Shown: piece after piece, positions 17,005-24,179 of the stretch
Layout of the letters: every line of letters starts with the position of its first letter
Position numbering within the stretch: position 1 is the stretch's first letter
DNA from: Discostella pseudostelligera
Taxonomy: Eukaryota > Bacillariophyta > Thalassiosirophyceae > Thalassiosirales > Thalassiosiraceae
Reading direction: 5' to 3'
DNA: 24,179 nucleotides
Assembly: GCA_036940085.1 (NCBI GenBank)
Contig: JALLBK010000501.1
Location: forward strand, 1-24,179
Made by a program: the position numbers and the translations under genes
Notes under the pieces: generated by a model
What the model was told of the DNA's origin: nothing
What the model saw: the letters and a program-made list of their open reading frames with translations, nothing else
The model's database searches: none

Positions 17005-19383
17005 ATGTCATCTACAGAACCAGAATCTCGCAAAGCCCTACGCAATGCTCGCCGTGTTCTAATCAAGGCAGGCACATCCGTCGTAGCGAACGAAGATGGC
17101 CGTCCATCCTTAACGCGCCTCGGCGCCATCTGCGAACAAGTCGCTGCCCTCCACCGTCGCGGCGTTCAAGTCATTATGGTCTCAAGTGGAGCCACCGGGA
17201 TGGGAAAGCGGCTCATGCGGAAACATGGTCGGATGAACATGACTATGGCCGAGGTGGCATCGTTTGGTGACTTGGCAGAAGTGGATGGTGTCGGCGGACC
17301 TCAGCGGGTGCGAACATTGAGCGAGGAGATGCTAAATAACAAGTTCTTCGATCAGGTCGTCAACTCGAACGAACGTCCACATACACTTCATGATTCCAAG
17401 AAGACGTATGACTCTGCCTGTGCTGCCGCGGGACAGTTTGAGATGATGAATTTGTATAATTCTCTCTTCTCTCAGATGGAAGTGTCGGCGGCGCAAGTCC
17501 TACTGACTGAGGGAGACTTTCGCAATGAAGGGCATCTGAACAACTTGCGTTATTCCATGGAGCGTCTATTAAGCGTGGGCATTATACCGATCATCAATGA
17601 AAACGATGCCGTTTCTGCAAATCGCGGCTACACTGAGGGTGACTTATTCTCAGACAACGATTCCATGGCGGCACTCTGCGCACGGTCCTTTGCTTGCGAT
17701 CTATTGATATTGCTAACTGACGTCGACGGCGTCTTCGACCGCCCTCCATGCGAAAGTGGGGCCAAGTTATTGTCATTCTATAGTCCTTCCCAGTCGGTAG
17801 AGATTGGTGAGAAGAGCAAACATGGTCGAGGTGGCATGCATTCCAAGATTATTGCTGCCCAGTCGGCAGTCAAGCCTGGATCACAATGTAGGGCATGTGT
17901 GGTACTCTCCGGTGCTGACTTGAATGCCATCCGTTCTGTGACGAACAAGGAGTACGACTCCAACATTGGTCAGAAGGGGACTTTATTTGCTACACCTGGT
18001 AGTGAACTAGAAAAGCAAGCCATCAAGGAGATCGAGGACTCGCAGACTGCTAGTACCGAGTCCGTGTCAGAGGTGGCACACCAAATGGCTACTGCTGCCA
18101 GAGACCAAGCACGTAAGCTTCAATCTCTGTCTTACTTAGAACGAAAAGCAATTCTCTACGCCGTGGCAGATGCATTGGAAACCGAGAAGGAAACATTGCT
18201 TGCCGCTAACGCGATAGATATTGAGAACGCTCACAGGGACGGAACTGAAATTCAACTGGTCAGTAGGTTGAAGTTAACAGAATCGAAGCTTGCAACTTTG
18301 TCAGCGGGCATTCGACAAATTGCAGACCAGCCTGATCCATTGGGCGTTGTTAAGGCGAAGAGAGAATTGGCGGATAGTCTCATTTTATCTCAGATTACTG
18401 TTCCGATTGGCGTGTTGATGATCATATTCGAGTCTCGTCCTGATTCCATGCCGCAAATAGGTGCATTGGCTCTTGCTAGTGGGAACGGTCTCCTACTAAA
18501 GGGTGGTAAGGAGGCTGCTCATTCCAACGAAGCTATTCACAAGGTGATCGGAGATGCCATTGAAAGCGGAAGTGGGGGCAAGATCACGAGGGATATTATT
18601 GGGTTGGTTACTAGCCGAGGACAGGTCGCTGATCTGCTAAAACTGGATGATGTTGTCGATCTTGTCATTCCCCGTGGTAGTAATTCGCTTGTTTCGTACA
18701 TTAAGGCCAACACGCGGATTCCTGTCCTCGGGCATGCCGATGGAGTCTGCCACGTGTATGTTGATAAGAGTGCAAAAGATCCTTCGTTGGTGAGCAAGTT
18801 GGTCGTTGACGCAAAGACTGATTATCCTTCGGCGTGTAACGCGATGGAGACATTGCTCCTACACAAGGAGACGTTGGAGACGAATTCCTCGGGACCTGTG
18901 GCCATGTCAGTGCTGATGAGTTTGCGTGCAGCTGGTGTGAAATGTTTGGGTGGGCCCAAGGCTATGGCAGCTGGATTGTGTGACATTGCGGCCACGGAAA
19001 TGAAGTGTGAATATGGGGATTTGACCTGCTTGGTTGAAGTCGTCGAAGACATTGATGAGGCTATTAATTGGATACACAAATACGGTAGTGGACATACAGA
19101 AGCGATTGTGTGCGCGGAGGATAGTGATGCTGGTGAAGAATTTCTGAAGCGTGTCGATGCAGCATGTGTGTTCAAAAATGCATCGACTAGATTCGCCGAT
19201 GGATTTCGTTTTGGCTTGGGCGCGGAGGTTGGGATATCGACTGGACGCATCCACGCCCGAGGACCTGTAGGAGTGGAGGGTTTGCTTACTGTGAAGTGGC
19301 AATTGCGTTCGGCTGGTATTAATTGCGTTTCCGAGTATGGAGGCGATGCTCCACGAAAGGTCTACACGCACAAAGAACTTTGA
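17005..19383 (+). CDS. P5CS: Bifunctional delta-1-pyrroline-5-carboxylate synthase
   Basis: The enzyme makes glutamate semialdehyde/P5C from glutamate in two steps for proline synthesis. ATG 17005 gives 792 residues, the expected size (plant enzymes are about 715, animal about 795). The N-terminal glutamate-5-kinase half shows VLIKAGTSVVANEDGRPS, IMVSSGATGMGKRLM, IIPIINENDAVS, FSDNDSMAALCA and LLILLTDVDGVFD, and GRGGMHSKIIAA closes it. After a linker (about 335-360) the reductase half has the aldehyde-dehydrogenase-like fold: PIGVLMIIFESRPDSMPQIG, ALASGNGLLLKGGKEAAHSN, RGSNSLVSYI, PVLGHADGVCHVYVD, and the catalytic cysteine Cys611 in DYPSACNAMETLLLHKE. FADGFRFGLGAEVGIST and RGPVGVEGLLTVKW end it. 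It is uninterrupted by introns, with no obvious signal peptide, so the cytosol is likely. Its leader holds upstream ORFs and a G-box. Confidence 0.97.
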   Translation: MSSTEPESRKALRNARRVLIKAGTSVVANEDGRPSLTRLGAICEQVAALHRRGVQVIMVSSGATGMGKRLMRKHGRMNMTMAEVASFGDLAEVDGVGGPQRVRTLSEEMLNNKFFDQVVNSNERPHTLHDSKKTYDSACAAAGQFEMMNLYNSLFSQMEVSAAQVLLTEGDFRNEGHLNNLRYSMERLLSVGIIPIINENDAVSANRGYTEGDLFSDNDSMAALCARSFACDLLILLTDVDGVFDRPPCESGAKLLSFYSPSQSVEIGEKSKHGRGGMHSKIIAAQSAVKPGSQCRACVVLSGADLNAIRSVTNKEYDSNIGQKGTLFATPGSELEKQAIKEIEDSQTASTESVSEVAHQMATAARDQARKLQSLSYLERKAILYAVADALETEKETLLAANAIDIENAHRDGTEIQLVSRLKLTESKLATLSAGIRQIADQPDPLGVVKAKRELADSLILSQITVPIGVLMIIFESRPDSMPQIGALALASGNGLLLKGGKEAAHSNEAIHKVIGDAIESGSGGKITRDIIGLVTSRGQVADLLKLDDVVDLVIPRGSNSLVSYIKANTRIPVLGHADGVCHVYVDKSAKDPSLVSKLVVDAKTDYPSACNAMETLLLHKETLETNSSGPVAMSVLMSLRAAGVKCLGGPKAMAAGLCDIAATEMKCEYGDLTCLVEVVEDIDEAINWIHKYGSGHTEAIVCAEDSDAGEEFLKRVDAACVFKNASTRFADGFRFGLGAEVGISTGRIHARGPVGVEGLLTVKWQLRSAGINCVSEYGGDAPRKVYTHKEL

Positions 19384-19596
19384 TTGATAGAATTGACGCG
19401 CAGCTCGTCTGCATCGGCAAGGCTATGCTGCATCCAACTCTAAAGTTGCTAACAGACCCGAGAATGGGATTGATGTTTCATAGACGTTATTCTTTATGCA
19501 CAATAATGAATAACATTCCCTATGAAGCACTTCAAGCCACGATACTCTTTCCATGGCAAGGCATGCTTCAGCACCGACAGAGGACGATTAAATAGG
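19384..19596. other. Convergent 3' spacer between P5CS and the PH gene
   Basis: This spacer of about 210 bp holds the two 3' ends. No gene or repeat is seen. It is shorter than it first appears, because the PH gene gains a terminal exon down to 19597. Confidence 0.5.
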
Positions 19597-21844
19597 TTAA
19601 CGATGCATCTCCATCTGAACAACTTCATCACCCCTCGAAATCCTACCATTGGGACCTCCAGTAAGAGTAAACTTCTGGATGAAAGTGGTGTTGAGTGCCC
19701 TGGTGGTGTGAACGACAATTAGCGGCATCACAATCGTCAGTTGAGCATAAAGAACACACCCGCAAATTAAATCTCAGCTGTCAAACTTACGCCCAAGTAT
19801 CTTCGCTGTGAATGCCCGATGGGTCAAGGGCGCATGCATTATACTCGGTACACACATTAACAACCACATCCACTGCCCAACATTCAGATTTAATGCCTGA
19901 CGCACAATCATGACCATTCGACATGACCGCGTTTTGTTCATCATAATTTGTGTATTCAACTGTAGTGTCAGTTGATCGTTTCAATGAATTATGCCAGAAT
20001 GAGAAGTGTTCGTCCTCGAATAAGTATTCTCGAACAATTTTGCCGACGTTGGTTGCAATCGTTACAATGTGTCCTGTGGCAGGTTCTTTCGACGCATTTG
20101 CAGCTTTAGTTTGATCCTTTGGTTCCATACGAGATATGTGTACCTTTGCTCCTTGTACCTTAACCTTCTCTAGCAATGTTCGCGCTTCAGTGTCATCCTC
20201 AGCATAACAACTTAGCACACCATGCGACAGAACTAAGTACTGTCTCGTCCAAGTTTTACCCGATCGAGTGAATGCATTGCCACTTACAGAAGACATGTTT
20301 GAATCATTTGTGCCTTGCTGTTGGAATATAGTAGACACTACATTGATGGACAGCGGTGATACCTTCGACGACGACGAAGGACAAAGCACGACAAGATCTC
20401 TATTCAGACAAAGATTCTCAGCACAAAAGTAGGAATCACCACCACTTCTCGTTCGACCACTTGCCAAGAGAATGTCCCGGGCATAGGCAATGGCTTGAGC
20501 TTCTGTTATTCGATCCTGGTTCGACAACAACTCGTCGTGATTGTCATGAAATGATGCATCCATCGATAGTATTAATTGAGTGAGTTTCCCAATGATTCGC
20601 TCCGGCCCATGGAAGCTATCCCCTGATAATATTTCTCCATTCATCTCAACCGTATCACGAAGTAAATCCTTCCACAATTGCTCCACACTCGAGGGAATTT
20701 CACTCTCGATAAAGTATGAATTGGCAATGACATCGTCCAATTGAGCCTTGATCCATTGAACAGGAATTGTGATGGAGTTGTCACGTAAGCGAGATACTGC
20801 AGCACAATAGTCTTCTTTTGTAGTTGCATCATGTATCGCTCCCCTAATGTCCAAATATTGCTCTAGATATTCTCTATAGGGTAGATCAGGTGGACAGCTC
20901 CGTCTCTTCTTCGTTTGGTGGCTCAATCTTTTACCGTGTTGCTGCTGCTGCTCGGCGACAACTTGATACTGTAAGAAATTATCCCTCCGAATTACTGATG
21001 CTCCAATCATTGAATTGTGTATTGTCTGCATCCAATCCTGTCGCTCATCGGGTGAATTGGCCATCCAATATCGACGACGTCCATCGTTGGTACGGAGTTC
21101 AAATACCGACCCTCCTCTTCCTACAGAATTATTGTGATTGGGAAGAAATTTCATGGTGCGTATTTTGATAGCCCGACAAGTACAGGTTGATGTTCGCAGC
21201 GTTATATCTTTTCCTAATAATTGAGGATTGGTTCGTTGATGATATTGTTTGGCATTCACATCAAAATACGAAAAGGAGCCTTTTCTAATTTCAACAAACT
21301 TTGTCTTCCACAATCCCTTGATTCGACGCGATGCCTTGCGTAGATACCCAATTTTGATGATTGCATTATTGGGACTATTATTATTATGCCTACCGTCGGC
21401 GGCCTGCAATGCCAGGAGTTGATCTCGCTCGGTGAGCAAATCAAGTATGGCATGAAGAAATATTCGATGTTCTGCTGCAAATTCATTGTTTGTCATTGCT
21501 TGTTGTTGTTGTTGTTGTTGTGCCGCTCGTTGATGACAGTGGTGATGGTGGCCGTCGTAGACGTAATTTGATAGAACATCTTCCTGAGATGCGGATGAGG
21601 CCACATTAGCATTGTAGTCTTCTGGGGAGAGCTTGGCGGTAGCTAGTAATTTGCCAACATTATCGACTTCGACTTCATCATGAGCATGAGCATTTGCTGG
21701 TGCTGTTGCCGCGGCGGCTCCATTCATGATGCAAACTTTATTCATATCCTCCGACAAATTTAGTTGGATGGCAACATCATGATGATGTTGTATTGGTGGT
21801 GGCGGCGGATTTGATCCCTCCGCGGCCTTGATATCATCCGCCAT
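19597..21844 (-). CDS. Protein with two PH domains, two exons
   Basis: Exon 1 is 21844-19791. The frame seems to stop with TAA at 19789-19787, but that TAA is part of a strong donor GTAAGT (19790-19785). A 91-nt intron to CACCAG (19700) joins exon 2, 19699-19597. The spliced protein has 718 residues and ends DTWA-ALNTTFIQKFTLTGG, then PNGRISRGDEVVQMEMHR. PH domain 1 spans about 162-280 (IIKIGYLRKASRRIKGLWKT, FVEIRKGSFSYFD, VFELRTNDGRRRYWMANS, Trp271 in the final helix). PH domain 2 spans about 525-622 (GKTWTRQYLVLSHGVLSCYA, REYLFEDEHFSFW). The N-terminus has His- and Gln-rich runs. PH domains bind phosphoinositides or proteins. No catalytic domain is recognised between them, so a membrane adaptor role is inference. 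ATG 21844 lies in the palindrome CCGCCATGGCGG. Confidence 0.78.
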
Positions 21845-21867
21845 GGCGGCGATAGGTAGACAGACGC

Positions 21868-21932
21868 TGGGATCGATACGACGGACAGAAGATACATCTT
21901 TTGTTTTGGCGGGAGACTCACCCCCGAGATGG
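21868..21932. repeat. Direct repeat copy 1 flanking the minisatellite
   Basis: TGGGATCGATACGACGGA (21868-21885) and the block 21901-21932 (TTGTTTTGGCGGGAGACTCA then CCCCCGAGATGG) recur at 22214-22231 and 22240-22270. The two copies differ in a short middle part and by one C. Copy 1 starts 24 bp upstream of the PH start codon and holds TCTCCCGCC on the minus strand, pointing at the PH gene. Confidence 0.88.
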
Positions 21933-21939
21933 TTTTAGA

Positions 21940-22190
21940 AATGGAAAGACGTATGAACTCCTTTGTATGTAGAATTGTAACTTGGAAAAACGTATGAACT
22001 CCTTTGTATGTAGAAATGTAACTTTGGAAATATATATGTACTCCCTCGTATGTAGAAATGTAACTTGGAAATACATATGTACTCCTTTGTATGTAGAAAT
22101 GTAACTTGGAAATACATATGTACTCCCTCGTATGTAGAAATGTAACTTCGAAAAACATATGAACTCCTTTGTAAGTATTGGAACTTGCCA
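21940..22190. repeat. 41-bp minisatellite
   Basis: Five complete units lie at 21961-22001, 22002-22043 (42 bp), 22044-22084, 22085-22125 and 22126-22166, with partial units at both ends. Units begin CTTTGTATGTAGAAATGTAA or CCTCGTATGTAGAAATGTAA and alternate between these two forms over the last four units. Later units include the 10-bp palindrome TACATATGTA. The array sits in the intergenic region between the PH and TFIIIC-like genes. Confidence 0.92.
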
Positions 22191-22213
22191 CCCACTGCCT
22201 GCCAGATAGACGG

Positions 22214-22270
22214 TGGGATCGATACGACGGATAGTCTCTTTGTTTTGGCGGGAGACTCACCCCGAGATGG
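22214..22270. repeat. Direct repeat copy 2 flanking the minisatellite
   Basis: Second copy of the block described for 21868-21932, offset by 346 bp at its left edge and about 338-339 bp further on. It ends 142 bp before the TFIIIC-like ATG. It carries TCTCCCGCC on the minus strand (about 22255-22247), and its right edge overlaps another GGCGGGAAGG (22269-22278). Confidence 0.88.
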
Positions 22271-22311
22271 CGGGAAGGACAGACAGTGCACCGCCCGAGC
22301 ACCGAGCTCCA

Positions 22312-22330
22312 AAATCCAAAATCCAAAATC
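22312..22330. repeat. TCCAAAA short tandem repeat
   Basis: Three tandem heptamers of the TCCAAAA type occur, the last ending in TCT, in the TFIIIC-like gene's upstream region. Confidence 0.6.
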
Positions 22331-22411
22331 TAGAGATACGATACATTGGCAAATGGCACGCGGCCGAGATGGCAATGGCAGTAGTAAGCAATAACCACAA
22401 CAGCATCAACT

Positions 22412-24179
22412 ATGTCATCCAGCAAAGCAAGTGGAAAAGTTAGCAGAAAAGCCGGCGGCGGCCGCAGTGGTAGCGACAGTGACAAGGATCCCACCAATGT
22501 CAATGCCGACACTAGTACAACTACTACCTCTTTTGCCGCCGCCGCACGCGCCCAAGTCTTCAACGCCCTCCAAGCCGAGATGGACCTCGCTGACTACGCA
22601 CGGGGTACATCAGGACAGAAAGTAAAGCGTGTGCCTCGGAATCAAATCCTCTCTCGTTCAGCTAAGCGAAAGGCATTGCGGGAGGCAGATATGATGGAAA
22701 TGGCGATTGAGGTAGATGATGATGTGGATGCTTCTGCCAATGATGATGTAGGGGAGAGTGAGGATGGTGATGATGGGGGAGGAGCTGCCGCCACGGTGAA
22801 ACGAAAACGATTGCGCGGGTCCAAGGTGGCATTTCAGGATGTAGTTCTCAAAAGTATGCCGGTAACATGTAAACATTTGAAGAGGACAACGAAAGATGCT
22901 GCAAAGGGCGAAGAGGAACGAAATGAGGTGCTGAAAGAAGTTGCAGAATTGGGAATTGAACTTGGCCTTGATGAGAATTTTGATTATGAAGAAGAAGAAG
23001 ATAATGGTGATGACGATGATCAAGAAGACGGCTCGGATGATGATGATGATTATGACGCCGATGATGCTGTTGACGCCGATAGTGCAAGCAGTGACTTCAA
23101 CGAAAGTGGAGACGAGGAGCAAGATGAAAAATCAATCGCCCCAACAAAGTCACATAATAATCGCGCAAATACCAAGGTATCGAAATGTGGGTTAATCAAA
23201 CGCAAAACATCAAAGAAGCGTGTCATGCATCGCCTACGTGAATTTGCCTCTCAACGATTAGCAGAAAAGCACGGCGAGGCAATTGGAGCTCATATTCGAG
23301 GTATGTCCGAGACGGCAGTGCAGAAGTTACGTGAAGTGGCGAAGGCTGCTCCGGGTGCACCACAAGTGTATTCAAGTCTGGGAATGGTATACGAAAGCAT
23401 GCTCACTGAGACGGAAGGGGAGGATTCCAGTAGCACGCACGGTGAAAATGGCGAGTCGGAAGGGAGTTCACGGTTGGACCTCCTCCAACGTCGTTTGGAG
23501 CTAGCTCATAAAACATACGCTTCGTATCATGTCGCATCGCTCCTGACCAAGCGAGATTTTGTATTATGGGAACGCTCCGGGGACGCTGCCATGACGGTGG
23601 CAAATATCTATTCTGAGATCATTGACTACATGGCAAAACATCCCATAACCAATCACGATGCTAAACGATCTGCCATACCCACCGGTGATACTACAACACC
23701 AACACGCAAACAAAGCTTTGATCCATTTGCGGGTGCAGTAAAGTGGCGTGCTGAGCAGCAGGAGTGGATGGAACATGCCCTTTCGGCCTATCAATCCTCC
23801 GATAACCTTCGTCCCCCTGGTGTGGATATTCCGTGTAAGCTAGCGCAGGTGCACATGTCCCTTGGACGGTACATCGACGCATTGTCCATTTTGACAGATT
23901 TGAGAAATAAAGCAAGTGGGAAGTCATCATCATCTGGGCGAGATGAGGAATTGAGACGCTCAGAGATGGAAGGTTCCTATCCATGTTGGCTACTGTATGC
24001 AGATCTAATGATGAAGATTGGGTTCGAATGTAAACAGTTTGGTGAAGGGGTATGCAATAACCAAAATTACATGTTCAAACGTTGGCTTCGACAAAACTCC
24101 AATGATTTTGATTGGAGAGAACGACGACTTCAGGCACTTTGTCTTGCATTGGAAGCAGCAGCAGGTTCTGCATCGTGTG
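22412..24179 (+). CDS. TFIIIC TPR subunit-like protein (TFC4/GTF3C3), 3' end outside the window
   Basis: ATG 22412 (MSSSKASGKVSRKAGGG) opens a frame that remains open to the last base, 589 codons, so the gene is truncated by the window edge. Residues 1-150 are basic and Ala/Ser-rich, followed by an Asp/Glu-rich block (about 190-245, runs such as DYEEEEDNGDDDD and DDDDDYDADD) and a basic patch (KRKTSKKRVMHRLREFASQR). From about residue 290 TPR-like helices appear: AVQKLREVAKAAPGAPQVYS with SLGMVYESML, then LELAHKTYASYHVASLLTKR with DFVLWERSGDAA, and IPCKLAQVHMSLGRYIDALS. An acidic N-terminus followed by TPRs with PxxxxxYxxLGxxYE and a D-LWxR element is the layout of TFC4/Sfc4/GTF3C3, which recruits TFIIIB to Pol III genes. 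Other TPR proteins remain possible because the C-terminal half is missing. Confidence 0.6.
   Translation, partial: MSSSKASGKVSRKAGGGRSGSDSDKDPTNVNADTSTTTTSFAAAARAQVFNALQAEMDLADYARGTSGQKVKRVPRNQILSRSAKRKALREADMMEMAIEVDDDVDASANDDVGESEDGDDGGGAAATVKRKRLRGSKVAFQDVVLKSMPVTCKHLKRTTKDAAKGEEERNEVLKEVAELGIELGLDENFDYEEEEDNGDDDDQEDGSDDDDDYDADDAVDADSASSDFNESGDEEQDEKSIAPTKSHNNRANTKVSKCGLIKRKTSKKRVMHRLREFASQRLAEKHGEAIGAHIRGMSETAVQKLREVAKAAPGAPQVYSSLGMVYESMLTETEGEDSSSTHGENGESEGSSRLDLLQRRLELAHKTYASYHVASLLTKRDFVLWERSGDAAMTVANIYSEIIDYMAKHPITNHDAKRSAIPTGDTTTPTRKQSFDPFAGAVKWRAEQQEWMEHALSAYQSSDNLRPPGVDIPCKLAQVHMSLGRYIDALSILTDLRNKASGKSSSSGRDEELRRSEMEGSYPCWLLYADLMMKIGFECKQFGEGVCNNQNYMFKRWLRQNSNDFDWRERRLQALCLALEAAAGSASC

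Noticed and set aside
21868..22270. Direct repeats as LTRs or insertion-element termini
   Set aside because: The interval is filled by the 41-bp array with no coding capacity of mobile-element type, and the repeats hold a promoter-like element seen at other genes.
22311..22333. TCCAAAA heptamer as part of a transposon end
   Set aside because: No inverted partner, target-site duplication or transposase frame nearby. It is treated as a simple repeat.
21760..22375. Open minus-strand frames of 146 and 188 codons across the minisatellite
   Set aside because: The openness follows from a stop-free 41-bp unit repeated in three frames, the translations have no family resemblance, and one overlaps the PH coding start.

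Overview
The window is protein-coding nuclear DNA from a eukaryotic alga, most likely a centric diatom (Thalassiosirales-like). Four things suggest this. Spliceosomal GT-AG introns of about 80-160 nt interrupt cytosolic ribosomal protein and housekeeping genes. Three predicted proteins start with a signal peptide followed by a phenylalanine-containing junction of the ASAFAP type used for secondary plastids. Genes are packed with 100-600 bp between them on alternating strands. The proteome mixes bacterial-type organelle factors (RimM, YebC, BioB, CoaD) with eukaryotic ones (PX-BAR sorting nexin, FIGL1, RPS24, TFIIIC). The genus assignment is inference.

Layout: left flank without a recognisable gene (1-723); GT61-like type II membrane glycosyltransferase (+); three-exon RimM (-); divergent ThiE/TenI-like protein (-); SHAQKYF-type single-MYB protein (+); PX-BAR sorting nexin (-); two-exon YebC/TACO1 (+); biotin synthase (-); three-exon membrane-anchored CoaD-type phosphopantetheine adenylyltransferase (+); two-exon RPS24 (-); FIGL1 AAA ATPase with at least one intron (+); bifunctional P5CS (+); double-PH protein with a previously hidden terminal exon (-); a 41-bp minisatellite bracketed by direct repeats; and a TFIIIC TPR-subunit-like gene running off the right edge (+).

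Four gene pairs are head to head and share promoters of 300-570 bp: ThiE-like/MYB, SNX/YebC, BioB/CoaD and PH/TFIIIC. All four, plus the region upstream of rimM, carry a recurrent TTCCCGCC(A) element, 13 related copies in all, that looks like an E2F-type site. The P5CS upstream region instead has a perfect 12-bp G-box palindrome and nested upstream ORFs. The BioB/CoaD promoter carries a perfect TGACGTCA.

Functionally this is an ordinary housekeeping stretch: cofactor metabolism (biotin, CoA, a thiamine-family relative), organelle translation and ribosome maturation, proline synthesis, endosomal sorting, DNA repair and Pol III transcription. I see no mobile element, CRISPR array, tRNA or rRNA. 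The points most worth a second look are the shared promoter element, the duplicated promoter block around the minisatellite, the intron inside the FIGL1 P-loop with the unresolved upstream frame change, the degenerate ThiE-like active site, and the P5CS leader.
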